Positions 9,146-16,913 of a stretch of DNA of 35,878 nt are shown in pieces. The notes beneath the pieces are model-generated. The model had not been told where the DNA came from. It saw nothing but the letters and a program-made list of their open reading frames with translations, and did no database searches. The DNA comes from Teichococcus aerophilus (GTDB taxonomy: Bacteria; Pseudomonadota; Alphaproteobacteria; Acetobacterales; Acetobacteraceae), in contig NZ_JACTVA010000051.1 in assembly GCF_014490485.1 (NCBI RefSeq), forward strand, positions 1 to 35,878, read 5' to 3'. Within the stretch, counting starts at the first letter, position 1. Each line of letters starts with the position of its first letter. The position numbers were made by a program, and so were the translations under genes.

Positions 9146-9730
9146 TCAGAGCCGGGGGTCGCCCGCGCCGGGATTCCAGCCGCCGGAGCGGTCCAGCTCG
9201 GCCACCGTATCCGCCAGGCGGCCAGTGGCGATGCCGGATTGCGGGAAGGGCTCGGGCGCGGTCAGGCGCTGCAGGGTACGCTCCGCCCCTGCCGGGAAGA
9301 TATCAGCCGGGACCACTGGTGTGGTGCCGGCATCCAGCGCCGCGGCAATGTTGGTCAGGCTGCTGGTGGCCAGGGCCGGCGGCGTATCCGCCACCATGCC
9401 CAGCGCCTCCCGCGTTTCCACCACGGAGGCCCGCAACGCCATGCCCAGGCCGATCGGCAGCGCGCGGTAGCGCGGGTCGGTGGAGACCACGGCCGTCAGC
9501 CACTCCAGACGGGCGATGGCGCGGGCGGTTTCGGCCGGCTTGCCGCGCAGGCCGACACCCTGGTTGCTGAAATCGGCGGCGGCCATCTCGATCCCCGCCC
9601 GCACCGGGTCCTGCCCTACCGGCAGCAGCGCCAGCGGCACGGGCTGGGCAACGCGCGGCGCACGCAGCTCCGCGCAGCCCGCCATCAGCACGGCGGAAAG
9701 AAGTACGGCAGGCAGCAGGATCGGGCGCAT
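9146..9730 (-). CDS. Uncharacterised lipoprotein, paralogue of the gene at 10111
   Basis: This is a 194-residue predicted lipoprotein of unknown function. The chosen start MRPILLPAVLLSAVLMAGCA gives a signal peptide with the lipobox LMAGC, so Cys19 would be lipidated. GGAG lies about ten bases upstream. The open frame continues far upstream of this ATG, but the lipobox decides the start. No enzyme motif is visible. The mature part is Ala-rich and probably helical. The segment DPVRAGIEMAAADF and the following AIARLEWLTAVV align with DPVRAAIRGAADTF and AVAQLEFIAVEI in the lipoprotein encoded upstream at 10111-10641. The two therefore look like diverged duplicates. They are separated by a terminator and about 345 non-coding bases. 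Confidence 0.75.
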   Translation of the reverse strand: MRPILLPAVLLSAVLMAGCAELRAPRVAQPVPLALLPVGQDPVRAGIEMAAADFSNQGVGLRGKPAETARAIARLEWLTAVVSTDPRYRALPIGLGMALRASVVETREALGMVADTPPALATSSLTNIAAALDAGTTPVVPADIFPAGAERTLQRLTAPEPFPQSGIATGRLADTVAELDRSGGWNPGAGDPRL

Positions 9731-10075
9731 GGGGGCGGAAGCTCCGGTCAGAAGGGCGCGACGGCGTTCGCCGCATGATCGCCCAAGGCGCGGTCGCCGC
9801 ACAGCCCGTGCTGCGTGATCGGTCTCAGTTGATAGGTGGGGAGTGGTCACGAATGCGCTTCTTACCAGCGTTCGCAGGAAGAAACCGGACATCGTCTGGC
9901 CGATGTCGAGACGCGAGGGCGCTGCCTCCTCGAACTCCCCTGGCAGGGGATACGATCCCCTGCACTCACGATTCAGCAGGCTCCGCCAGGATGGGTCTCT
10001 TGCTGCAGCCAGACTTAAGCTCCCCAACCGAAGAACCCTGGAAATGGGTTTCCGAAGGCCCTTGGCGGGGAAAGT
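9731..10075. other. Gene-free spacer between the two paralogous lipoprotein genes
   Basis: Open frames here on both strands have no recognisable product. One minus-strand frame is merely an in-frame extension of the downstream lipoprotein. A tight hairpin with arms GCAGGGGAT (9943-9951) and ATCCCCTGC (9955-9963) is present. Base composition is slightly less GC-rich than in the flanks. The spacer could be a decayed insertion, but no terminal repeats or transposase remnant can be shown. Confidence 0.4.
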
Positions 10076-10100
10076 TTGAGAGGAGCGGCACCCCTCTCAA
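10076..10100 (-). terminator. Terminator after the argC-carbonic anhydrase-lipoprotein genes
   Basis: Arms TTGAGAGG (10076-10083) and CCTCTCAA (10093-10100) form an 8-bp stem only ten bases beyond the lipoprotein stop codon. On the minus strand it is followed by ACTTTCC, a short and imperfect T-run. Confidence 0.7.
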
Positions 10101-10110
10101 CGAGCCATGC

Positions 10111-10641
10111 TTAGAGGTCGGGAAACTCCGGCGGCCCGAACTCCATTTGCTGCCGCGCAATGGCCGTGGCGCTGTTGGCCTGCGCCAGTCGCGGCAGGGC
10201 TGCCAGGCGGCGCATCGTCTCCGCTGGCCCGGCGGTGAAAATCGCGGTGTTGCCCAGCGCCGGCGGCGTCGCCAGCAGCGAGTCGATTACCGGCTGGGAC
10301 GGCGCGTCCTGCGCGATGCCCAGGTAGTCCCGCACCTCGAACCGCCCGCTTTGCAGCGCGGGGCCAACAATGCCGGAGAAATTGATGCTGGTGCGCCCCG
10401 CCATGATCTCGACGGCGATGAACTCCAGCTGCGCCACGGCGATCGCGGCCTCCTGCGGCCGGTTCTGCACGCTTTCGGGGTAGGCGAAGGTGTCGGCGGC
10501 CCCGCGGATGGCAGCGCGCACCGGGTCCGCATCCAGCCTGGTGGCGGCGGCGTTCAGCGCGGTGGGCGGCGGCTGGGCCGTGCCGCAGGCGGCCAGGGCC
10601 GTCAGCAAAGCCACGGCCAGGGCGGCGGTGCCACGCCTCAT
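10111..10641 (-). CDS. Uncharacterised lipoprotein coupled to gamma-carbonic anhydrase
   Basis: This is a 176-residue predicted lipoprotein of unknown function. The start MRRGTAALAVALLTALAACG gives a signal peptide with lipobox LAAC. Its ATG overlaps the stop of the gamma-carbonic anhydrase gene by four bases (ATGA), so translation is probably coupled. The mature protein has no obvious catalytic motif. It shares the pattern DPVRAAIRGAADTF followed by AVAQLEFIAVEI with the lipoprotein at 9146-9730, and both proteins have ATPPALGN/DTPPALAT-like stretches in the middle. A longer open frame exists upstream but would bury the signal peptide. A hairpin terminator follows directly. Confidence 0.78.
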   Translation of the reverse strand: MRRGTAALAVALLTALAACGTAQPPPTALNAAATRLDADPVRAAIRGAADTFAYPESVQNRPQEAAIAVAQLEFIAVEIMAGRTSINFSGIVGPALQSGRFEVRDYLGIAQDAPSQPVIDSLLATPPALGNTAIFTAGPAETMRRLAALPRLAQANSATAIARQQMEFGPPEFPDL

Positions 10642-11162
10642 CCGGCCAGCGAGTCCCGGTGCCGCCGGCCCAGGCCGGCATAATGTTCGGCGTTGCGCTT
10701 CCATCCTGCTTGCTCCTCCGCGCTCATCACCCGCACCAGGCGCGCGGGGGATCCCAGCCATAACTCGCCGGGGCCGATCCGTTTTCCGGGCGTCAGCAAA
10801 CCGCCGGCGCCCAGCATGCCGCCTTCCTCGATGACGGCGCCGTCCAGCACGGTCGCCCCCATGCCGACGACGGCGTGGTTCTTCAGGGTGCAGGCATGGA
10901 TGATGCAGGCATGGCCGACAGTCACGTCATCGCCAATCAGCGCCGGCAGACTGCCGCGCGCCACATGCACGATGGTCCCGTCCTGGATGTTGCTGCGGGC
11001 GCCAACACGGATGGGAAACGTATCCCCCCGCAGCACGCAATTATACCAGATGCTGGAATCGGGACCGACCTCGACATCGCCGATCACCGCCGCCGTGGGG
11101 GCCACGAAGGCGGTGGGGTCAATGGCGGGCAGCTTGCCCTCGAACGGGTAGAGCGGGGGCAT
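10638..11162 (-). CDS. Gamma-class carbonic anhydrase family protein
   Basis: This 174-residue left-handed beta-helix protein belongs to the gamma-carbonic anhydrase/YrdA/PaaY family, which forms trimers with metal between subunits. The hexapeptide-repeat core begins with FVAPTAAVIGDVEVG. The three metal-ligand histidines are visible at about residues 66 (TIVHVA), 84 (VGHACI) and 89 (IHACTL). RGD at 46-48 and IQDGT at 59-63 are also typical. It starts 21 bases after argC with a GAAGGGA ribosome-binding site and overlaps the following lipoprotein gene by four bases. Many family members show little or no anhydrase activity, so the reaction (CO2 hydration) is known for the family rather than for this protein. 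Confidence 0.88.
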   Translation of the reverse strand: MPPLYPFEGKLPAIDPTAFVAPTAAVIGDVEVGPDSSIWYNCVLRGDTFPIRVGARSNIQDGTIVHVARGSLPALIGDDVTVGHACIIHACTLKNHAVVGMGATVLDGAVIEEGGMLGAGGLLTPGKRIGPGELWLGSPARLVRVMSAEEQAGWKRNAEHYAGLGRRHRDSLAG

Positions 11163-11183
11163 GCGGCGGTCGGTCCCTTCGGT

Positions 11184-12140
11184 TCAGACGGTTTCGGCCA
11201 GGCGGGCGGAGACATCCACCCCCAGCATCAGCCCGATATTCTGCACGGCGGCGCCGGAGGCACCCTTGCCCAGATTATCCAGCCGCGCCACCAGCACCGC
11301 CTGCCCGCGCGCGGCATTGCCGTAGACGCGCAGCTCCAGCCCGTTGGTGTCGTTCAGCGCTTCCGGCTCCAGCTTGGCATCCGTCGTCGGCGGCAGCACC
11401 TTCACGAACTCGGAGCCGGCGTAGTAGGCGGCCAGCGCCTCGTGCAGCGCCTCGGGCGCCGGGGTGCCGGTCAGCAGGTCCAGGTGCAGCGGGATGGAGA
11501 CCAGCATGCCCTGCCGGTAGTCCCCCACGCTGGGCACGAAGATCGGCCGGCGCGTCAGCCTGGAATAGGTCTGCAACTCCGGCACATGCTTATGCTCCAG
11601 CCCCAGGCCGTAGAGCTCGAAGGCCGGGTGCTCGCCACCCTCGAAGGTCTCGATCATCGCCTTGCCGCCGCCGGAGTAGCCGGAGACCGCGTTGACGGTG
11701 ACCGGGTAGTCCGCCGGCAGCAGCCCGGCCTCGACCAGCGGGCGCAGCAGCAGGATGCCGCCAGTGGGGTAGCAGCCCGGGTTGGCCACCTTGGCGGCCT
11801 TGGCGATGATCTCGGCCTGGCCCGGCGCCAGTTCCGGCACGCCATAGGCCCAGTCCGGATGCACCCGGTGCGCGGTGGAGGCATCCAGCAGCTTCGGCGC
11901 GTCAGCGCCCAGGCCGGCGGCCATCGCCGCGCTCTCCTTGGAGGCGGCGTCCGGCAGGCACAGCACGACCAGATCGACCTCGGCCATCAGGGCGCGCTTG
12001 GCCTCGGGGTCCTTGCGGCGCTCCGGCGCGATCGAGCGCAGGGCGAGGCCGGAAATGGCTTCCAGCCGTTCGCGGATGCCGAGCCCGGTGGTGCCGGCCT
12101 CGCCGTCGATGAAGATCGTGGGAATCGCGCCCTTGGCCAT
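11184..12140 (-). CDS. argC: N-acetyl-gamma-glutamyl-phosphate reductase (short type)
   Basis: This cytoplasmic enzyme reduces N-acetyl-glutamyl-phosphate to the semialdehyde with NADPH in arginine biosynthesis. The protein has 318 residues, which fits the shorter type 2 ArgC. The nucleotide-binding start is [18 protein letters not shown], with the catalytic Cys123 in [17 protein letters not shown] follows at about 153-160, and HKHVPE carries the conserved substrate-binding His. An AGGAGG ribosome-binding site lies five bases before the ATG at 12140. The gene follows rplM-rpsI on the same strand, a frequent order in alphaproteobacteria, but a strong terminator separates them. It may need its own promoter or rely on readthrough. 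Confidence 0.95.
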   Translation of the reverse strand: MAKGAIPTIFIDGEAGTTGLGIRERLEAISGLALRSIAPERRKDPEAKRALMAEVDLVVLCLPDAASKESAAMAAGLGADAPKLLDASTAHRVHPDWAYGVPELAPGQAEIIAKAAKVANPGCYPTGGILLLRPLVEAGLLPADYPVTVNAVSGYSGGGKAMIETFEGGEHPAFELYGLGLEHKHVPELQTYSRLTRRPIFVPSVGDYRQGMLVSIPLHLDLLTGTPAPEALHEALAAYYAGSEFVKVLPPTTDAKLEPEALNDTNGLELRVYGNAARGQAVLVARLDNLGKGASGAAVQNIGLMLGVDVSARLAETV

Positions 12141-12248
12141 CTGGCCCTCCTGTCGGGGTCGTAGCTTAGCCTAACCGTGAACCGGTTTCACGCCTACCGC
12201 CTGCGGCCTGCCTGTGACCCGGCCCGAAACGTGATCCGGCCCAAAACA

Positions 12249-12280
12249 GAAAGGGCGGGTCCTTGCGGACCCGCCCTTTC
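12249..12280 (-). terminator. Strong intrinsic terminator after rpsI
   Basis: A perfect 14-bp stem (arms 12249-12262 and 12267-12280, loop 12263-12266) starts about 50 bases after the rpsI stop. On the minus strand it ends in CCCTTTC followed by TGTTTTGG, a T-rich tail. It separates the ribosomal protein genes from argC. Confidence 0.92.
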
Positions 12281-12332
12281 CGATGAAACAGCCTGTTGGC
12301 ACAGGCCGGCGCGTACGCCGGCCCGCCCAGCG

Positions 12333-12827
12333 TCAGCGCTTGCTGAACTGGAAGGAGCGTCGTGCCTTCGCCTTGCCGTACTTCTTCCGCTCGACCACGC
12401 GGGGGTCGCGCGTCAGGAAGCCGGCCTTCTTCAGAATGCCACGCAGACCCGGCTCAAAGTTCACCAGGGCGCGGGACAGGCCGTGACGCACGGCGCCGGC
12501 CTGGCCGGACAGGCCACCACCGGTGACCGTGCAGTACACGTCGAACTGCTGGTAGCGGTCGGCCACCAGGAAGGGCTGGGCGATCAGCATCCGCAGCACG
12601 GGGCGGGCGAAATACTGGCCCTGCTTCTTGCCGTTGATGAGGATCTCGCCCTTGCCCGGCTTCACCCACACGCGGGCGATGGCGTTCTTGCGGCGGCCCG
12701 TGCCGTAGGAACGGCCGAACTGATCCTTCTTCGGCTCACGCGGAGCCGACTCGATACCCGCGGCCGGGGTACCGGCGACAAGGGTCTTCAGCTCGGACAG
12801 GGAGGTGGCGGTCGTCTGCTCGCTCAT
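12333..12827 (-). CDS. rpsI: Small ribosomal subunit protein uS9
   Basis: This 164-residue 30S protein contacts P-site tRNA through its C-terminal tail. The S9 domain begins at about residue 38 with [20 protein letters not shown]. It contains [19 protein letters not shown] and ends in [17 protein letters not shown], the conserved tail. The ATG at 12827 ([10 protein letters not shown]) is four bases after the rplM stop and is preferred over a longer frame inside rplM. The roughly 35-residue N-terminal extension, acidic and polar, is common in alphaproteobacterial S9. The gene is co-transcribed with rplM. Confidence 0.97.
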   Translation of the reverse strand: MSEQTTATSLSELKTLVAGTPAAGIESAPREPKKDQFGRSYGTGRRKNAIARVWVKPGKGEILINGKKQGQYFARPVLRMLIAQPFLVADRYQQFDVYCTVTGGGLSGQAGAVRHGLSRALVNFEPGLRGILKKAGFLTRDPRVVERKKYGKAKARRSFQFSKR

Positions 12828-12831
12828 GGCC

Positions 12832-13302
12832 TCAGCCCACCTTGTTCTTGCGGTTGAGGGCAGCGACGTCCAGCGAGGAAGGCTGCGCGCCGGCATGCGG
12901 GTGCTCGGCACCAGCATACACGTGCAGGTTCTTCATCTGCTTACGGCCGAGCGGGCCGCGCGTGATCATGCGCTCCACGGCCTTCTCAATGACGCGCTCG
13001 GGGAAGCGGCTTTCCAGCCGCTCACGCACCGTGCGCTCCTTGATGCCACCGGGGTAGCCGGTGTGCCAGTAGAACACGGACTGTTCGGCCTTGTTGCCGG
13101 TCACGCGCACCTTGCGGGCGTTGACGATGACAACGTGGTCGCCGCAATCGACATGCGGGGTGAACTGCGGCTTGTGCTTACCGCGGAGGCGAGTGGCCAC
13201 GAGTGCCGCGAGACGGCCGAGCACCAGGCCCTCCGCATCGATAAGCACCCAGTCCTTCTTGACCTCCGCCGGCTTCAGCGAGCGGGTCTGCGTTTGCAGC
13301 AT
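12832..13302 (-). CDS. rplM: Large ribosomal subunit protein uL13
   Basis: This 156-residue protein is an early-assembling component of the 50S subunit. It contains the L13 features [36 protein letters not shown] and YWHTGYPGG, followed by [19 protein letters not shown]. The start [18 protein letters not shown] is standard for alphaproteobacteria. AGGA is found about 13 bases before the ATG, a rather long spacing. A good promoter lies 40-65 bases upstream. rplM and rpsI form the usual two-gene operon. Confidence 0.97.
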   Translation of the reverse strand: MLQTQTRSLKPAEVKKDWVLIDAEGLVLGRLAALVATRLRGKHKPQFTPHVDCGDHVVIVNARKVRVTGNKAEQSVFYWHTGYPGGIKERTVRERLESRFPERVIEKAVERMITRGPLGRKQMKNLHVYAGAEHPHAGAQPSSLDVAALNRKNKVG

Positions 13303-13339
13303 AAGCTTCGACTAATCCTGGTACGGAAAGAGAGGCCGG

Positions 13340-13368
13340 CTTATGGCCAATGCGGCCGGGAGGGTCAA
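13340..13368 (-). promoter_or_regulatory. Sigma-70-type promoter of rplM-rpsI
   Basis: On the minus strand a -35 hexamer TTGACC (13363-13368) and a -10 hexamer CATAAG (13340-13345) are separated by exactly 17 bases. The -35 matches the consensus at five of six positions. Transcription would begin about 30 bases before the rplM start codon. Confidence 0.75.
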
Positions 13369-13380
13369 GGAAAACTTTGT

Positions 13381-13394
13381 GGTATCATGATACC
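13381..13394. promoter_or_regulatory. 14-bp perfect palindrome upstream of the rplM promoter
   Basis: GGTATCATGATACC is a perfect palindrome and is AT-rich compared with its surroundings. It sits 12 bases upstream of the rplM -35 box and overlaps the stop codon of the neighbouring membrane protein gene. An operator or upstream activator site is possible. No regulator can be named. Confidence 0.35.
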
Positions 13395-14104
13395 GCATGT
13401 CGCCGCGTGGCCAGAAGTGCCGGAATCGCCAGGGCCAGCAACAGCCCCGCGCCGATGAACAGCAGCCAGCCGCCCATGGCCCGGTAGCCCAGCACCCCCA
13501 GTACGCCGCCCCCCAGGAAAGACAGCACCGTCTGCCCATGCAGCACCAGCTTTTCCCTGTTGAAGTCGGAGACATGCTGGCGGCCCCGGTGCCAGGCGTT
13601 GTCCGCCAGGTTGCCCAGCTCGATGCCGATGTCCGTGACCATGCCGGTCACGTGCGTCGTGCGGACCCGGGCGTTGGACAGCCGCGTGACCACCGCGTTC
13701 TGCAACCCCATCAGGAAGCTGAGGCCGAACACCAGCAGCGCGCCCCTGCCCACCCCCAGCCAGAGATCCACCGCCGCCAGCGCGGCCAGCAGCACCGCCT
13801 CGGCCAGGATGCTGAAGGCGTAGATGCCGGCCCGCGCCCGCCGCCGCCCGGCATTGATCAGCAGGGTGGAGACTATGGCGCCGCCGATGAAGGTCAGGAC
13901 GATGGCCAGGAACAACAGCCCGGGCCCGAAATCCCCCAGCGCCCCATGGTCCGCCAGAGCGGAGACATTGCCGGTCATGTTCGAGGAATAGAGGCCGACG
14001 GCATAGAACCCAGCCGCGTTCAGCCCGCCCGCGATGCCGGCCAGGGACCACGCCAGGTGGCGGTCCGCCTGCAGGCTGCGCGACTCCCCGTGATGGACCA
14101 GCAT
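13385..14104 (-). CDS. YoaK/DUF1275 family membrane protein
   Basis: This 239-residue inner-membrane protein of the DUF1275 (YoaK) family has unknown biochemical function. About six hydrophobic segments are visible. They start with LAWSLAGIAGGLNAAGFYAVG, followed by the family signature YSSNMTGNVSALA, then further helices and FLMGLQNAVVTRLSNARVRTTHVTG in the middle. The start chosen (MLVHHGESRS, ATG at 14104) has GGAGGG about seven bases upstream. The frame could begin at a GTG 49 residues earlier, but that region is not hydrophobic or conserved-looking. The gene is divergent from the GMC oxidoreductase gene and ends inside a palindrome just before the rplM promoter. Confidence 0.85.
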   Translation of the reverse strand: MLVHHGESRSLQADRHLAWSLAGIAGGLNAAGFYAVGLYSSNMTGNVSALADHGALGDFGPGLLFLAIVLTFIGGAIVSTLLINAGRRRARAGIYAFSILAEAVLLAALAAVDLWLGVGRGALLVFGLSFLMGLQNAVVTRLSNARVRTTHVTGMVTDIGIELGNLADNAWHRGRQHVSDFNREKLVLHGQTVLSFLGGGVLGVLGYRAMGGWLLFIGAGLLLALAIPALLATRRHAVS

Positions 14105-14321
14105 GATCGAGCCCTCCGCCCCAGGCCAGCCAGGATAGACCCGCGCATGGCCCGGGTTAAGCCCGTGCATGCCGGCGGGGCGCGCCCCAAGTGGCTGGCT
14201 GTCCGACTGTCTGAATTGCCCTTTCAGTCGGGGTCGCCCCAGACCGATCACGCTCTAGGCGGCGGCCGAAGCCGGGCGTAGGCTTTCCGCAACGACAAGA
14301 AGTGCGGAGGACGCCCAGGCC

Positions 14322-15944
14322 ATGAGCAGCCTGCCCGAAAACGCGGATTACGTGGTCGTCGGCGCCGGTTCCGCCGGTTGCGCCCTGGCGGCGCGGCTTT
14401 CGGAAGACCCGGCGGTGCACGTGGTGCTGCTGGAAGCCGGCGGGCCGGCGCGGAACCCCTGGCTGCACGTGCCGATCGGCTACGCCAAGACCATGTACCA
14501 CCCTACCCTGTCCTGGAACCTGACGACGGAGCCGGAGCCGGAGCTGGAAGGGCGCCGCATCACCTGGCCGCGCGGCAAGGTGCTGGGCGGCTCCTCCGCC
14601 ATCAACGGGTTGCTCTACGTGCGTGGGCAGCATGAGGATTTCGACCACTGGCGCCAGCTGGGCTGCACCGGCTGGTCCGCCGCCGACGTGCTGCCCTATT
14701 TCCGCCGGGCGGAGGACCAGCAGCGCGGCCGCAACGAGTGGCACGGCGCCGGCGGCCCCCTGGCGGTCAGTGACCTCGGCATGAAGAGCCCGCTGACCGA
14801 GGCCTTCATCGCCGCCGGACAGGAAATCGGCCTGCCGCGCAACGACGACTTCAACGGCGCCAGCCAGGAAGGCGTCGGCCCCTTCCAGGTGACGGCGCGT
14901 GGCGGCTGGCGATGCAGCGCCGCCACTGCCTACCTGAAGCCGGCGCGCGGGCGAAAGAACCTCACCATCGTCACCCACACAGCGGCCGAGCAGTTGCTGA
15001 TAGAGGGAAAGCGCGCCGCCGGGGTGTATGTCCGCCAGGGCCCGGTGCGCCACGCCATCCGCGCGCGGCGGGAGGTGATTCTCTGCGGCGGCGCCATCGC
15101 CTCCCCCCGCCTGCTGCTGCTCTCCGGCATCGGCCCGGCGGAGGAACTCAGCGCCCTGGGCATCACCCCCGTGCATGACCTGCCGGATGTCGGGCGCAAC
15201 CTGCAGGACCATTTCCAGGCGCGGATGGTGTTCCGCTGTTCCCGCCGCGTCACGTTGAACGACCATATGTCCAGCCTGCTCGGACGGCTCGGCATCGGTG
15301 CGCAATTCGCCTTCAACCGCACCGGGCCGCTGACCATCAGCGCCGGCGTCGCCGGGCTGTTCGCCAGGGTGCTGCCGGAAAGTGCTTCACCCGACATCCA
15401 GTTCCACTTCATCCCCTTCTCGGCGGACAAGCCGGGCGGCGGGCTGCATGCCTTCTCAGGCTTTACCATCAGCGTCTGCCAGCTGCGGCCGGAAAGCCGC
15501 GGCAGCATCACCCTGCCCGGCGCCGACCCTGCCCTGCCCGCCACCATCCGCGCCAACTACCTCTCCACCGAGGGCGACCGGCGCTGCATGATCGAGGGCC
15601 TGAAGCTAATCCGCCGCGTCGCCGCCACCCAGGCGCTGAGCGAGTGGATCGCCGAGGAATACCTGCCCGGCGCCGCCTGCGAGGGCGACGAGGCACTGCT
15701 GGGCCACCTGCGCCGCGCCGGCACCACCATCTTCCACCCCAGCAGCACCTGCCGCATGGGCGGCGACGCCGGCGCGGTGGTCGACCCCCAGCTGCGGGTC
15801 AACGGCATCGATGGCCTGCGGGTGGCAGATGCGTCCATCATGCCGACCGTCGTATCCGGCAACACCAATGCCGCCTGCATCATGATCGGCGAGAAAGCCG
15901 CCGATCTGGTGCGCGGCGCCGCCCACGCCCGGCAGGCGGCGTGA
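14322..15944 (+). CDS. GMC-family FAD-dependent alcohol/choline-type dehydrogenase
   Basis: This 540-residue flavoprotein belongs to the glucose-methanol-choline oxidoreductase family and oxidises an alcohol to an aldehyde. The FAD site is YVVVGAGSAGCALAARL at residues 7-23. GMC signature 1 is GKVLGGSSAINGLLYVRG at about 86-103, and GAIASPRLLLLSGIGP is signature 2. The C-terminal half has the catalytic His in FHPSSTCRMG and the end motif VVSGNTNAACIMIGEKAAD. CGGAGGA lies about 11 bases before the ATG. It resembles BetA, but there is no betB, betI or choline transporter nearby, so the substrate is left open. An ABM monooxygenase gene starts 23 bases after its stop, so the two are probably co-transcribed. 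Confidence 0.9.
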   Translation: MSSLPENADYVVVGAGSAGCALAARLSEDPAVHVVLLEAGGPARNPWLHVPIGYAKTMYHPTLSWNLTTEPEPELEGRRITWPRGKVLGGSSAINGLLYVRGQHEDFDHWRQLGCTGWSAADVLPYFRRAEDQQRGRNEWHGAGGPLAVSDLGMKSPLTEAFIAAGQEIGLPRNDDFNGASQEGVGPFQVTARGGWRCSAATAYLKPARGRKNLTIVTHTAAEQLLIEGKRAAGVYVRQGPVRHAIRARREVILCGGAIASPRLLLLSGIGPAEELSALGITPVHDLPDVGRNLQDHFQARMVFRCSRRVTLNDHMSSLLGRLGIGAQFAFNRTGPLTISAGVAGLFARVLPESASPDIQFHFIPFSADKPGGGLHAFSGFTISVCQLRPESRGSITLPGADPALPATIRANYLSTEGDRRCMIEGLKLIRRVAATQALSEWIAEEYLPGAACEGDEALLGHLRRAGTTIFHPSSTCRMGGDAGAVVDPQLRVNGIDGLRVADASIMPTVVSGNTNAACIMIGEKAADLVRGAAHARQAA

Positions 15945-15967
15945 CCGAACCCCAGAGGAATGCGCCT

Positions 15968-16279
15968 GTGATCCATGTCATCGCCATCATCACCGCCAAG
16001 CCCGGCCAGCGGGAGGACGTGCTGAAGCTGTTCCGCGCCAACATGCCCGCCGTGCTGGCCGAGGATGGCTGCATCGAATACGTCCCCGTCATCGACGTGC
16101 CGGGCTTCGGCGGCCCGCAGGCCCCGTTGGGCGAGGATGCCTTCATGGTGGTCGAGAAGTGGGCGAGCGCGGAAGCCCTGCGCGCGCATGGCGCCGCGCC
16201 GCACATGGTGGCCTATGGCAAGGCGTCCGGCCCCATGGTCGCCAGCCGCGCCATCCATGTGCTGAGCCCAACGGCTTGA
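15968..16279 (+). CDS. Putative quinol monooxygenase, ABM/YgiN family
   Basis: This 103-residue protein has the dimeric alpha+beta barrel of the antibiotic biosynthesis monooxygenase (ABM) family. A GTG start at 15968 is chosen because AGAGGA is eight bases upstream and the protein then begins VIHVIAIITAKPGQREDVL, the first strand and helix of the fold. No ATG is suitably placed. CIEYVPVIDV, FMVVEKWASAEALRAH and the final HMVAYGKASGPMVAS follow the usual pattern. Family members oxidise quinols or polyketides without a cofactor, and this one's substrate is unknown. It lies directly after the GMC dehydrogenase gene and its stop overlaps the likely start of the next gene. Confidence 0.82.
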   Translation: MIHVIAIITAKPGQREDVLKLFRANMPAVLAEDGCIEYVPVIDVPGFGGPQAPLGEDAFMVVEKWASAEALRAHGAAPHMVAYGKASGPMVASRAIHVLSPTA

Positions 16280-16764
16280 CCGACACCGGCGTGCCCGATG
16301 CCCTGGCGGCGCGCGTCGCCACCCGGTTGATCGCGCGCGGGCAAACCGTGGCGGTGGCTGAATCCTCGGCCGGCGGGCTGGTGGCGTCGCGGCTGCTGCG
16401 GGTGCCGGGGGCCTCGGCCTATTTCCTCGGCGGCGGCGTCATCTACACCGCCGCCGCGCGCCAGGCGCTGCTTTGCATCACGGCCGAGGACATGGCGGGG
16501 CTGCGCCCTTCCACCGAGGCCTATGCCGCCCTGCTGGCGGAGCGTGTGCGGCAACGCCTGGGCGCCGATTGGGGCCTGGCGGAAACCGGCGCGACCGGGC
16601 CGACCGGCAACCGCTATGGCGATGCCGCCGGCCATGCGTGCCTGGCCGTGGCGGGGCCGGACGCCAGGCAGCGGACGCTGGAAACAGCCTCCGCCGACCG
16701 TGCCGCCAACATGGAAACCTTCGCCACCGCCGCGCTGGAACTGCTGGAAGAAGCGCTGGGCTGA
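16276..16764 (+). CDS. CinA C-terminal domain protein (divergent NMN-amidohydrolase family)
   Basis: This protein of about 162 residues matches the CinA C-terminal/PncC family, whose characterised members deamidate nicotinamide mononucleotide. The start is uncertain. TTG at 16276 overlaps the previous stop codon, and a GTG at 16291 is the alternative. The family motif near the N-terminus appears as VAVAESSAGGLVASRLL, where most members have SCTGG. The next core motif is AETGATGPTGN where GVAGPGG-type sequence is usual. Helical segments resemble the family, including STEAYAALLAERVRQRLG and the C-terminal ATAALELLEEALG. These changes at the substrate pocket mean the activity should not be assumed. 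It probably belongs to the same transcript as the two preceding genes. Confidence 0.7.
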   Translation: MTDTGVPDALAARVATRLIARGQTVAVAESSAGGLVASRLLRVPGASAYFLGGGVIYTAAARQALLCITAEDMAGLRPSTEAYAALLAERVRQRLGADWGLAETGATGPTGNRYGDAAGHACLAVAGPDARQRTLETASADRAANMETFATAALELLEEALG

Positions 16765-16782
16765 AGCCAGGCGTGGCGGCAT

Positions 16783-16808
16783 GCCGCGCCGGCCTCCACC
16801 GGCGCGGC
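16783..16808. terminator. GC-rich hairpin between convergent genes
   Basis: A perfect 10-bp stem (arms 16783-16792 and 16799-16808, loop CCTCCA) lies 18 bases after the CinA-like stop codon. It has no T-run on either side, so it is only a tentative terminator. Confidence 0.45.
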
Positions 16809-16913
16809 TGCCAGCAATTCCTGGCGCGTGATGGCTTGAGGTGGAATCAACGGCGGGCCTGGAGCACGCGATCGAACACGCGCTGACAGCACGGTGCGTG
16901 GACGCATCATGCT

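Noticed and set aside
9900-9990. tRNA-like look (GGGGATACGATCCCC stem followed by GGCTCCGCCA)
   Set aside because: No acceptor, D or anticodon arms can be built on either strand, and the T-loop consensus TTCRA is missing.
9775-10075. Possible IS5-type transposase N-terminus in the lipoprotein spacer
   Set aside because: Resemblance is limited to a few residues around EWSRM; there are no inverted ends, no DDE motif and no continuous frame.
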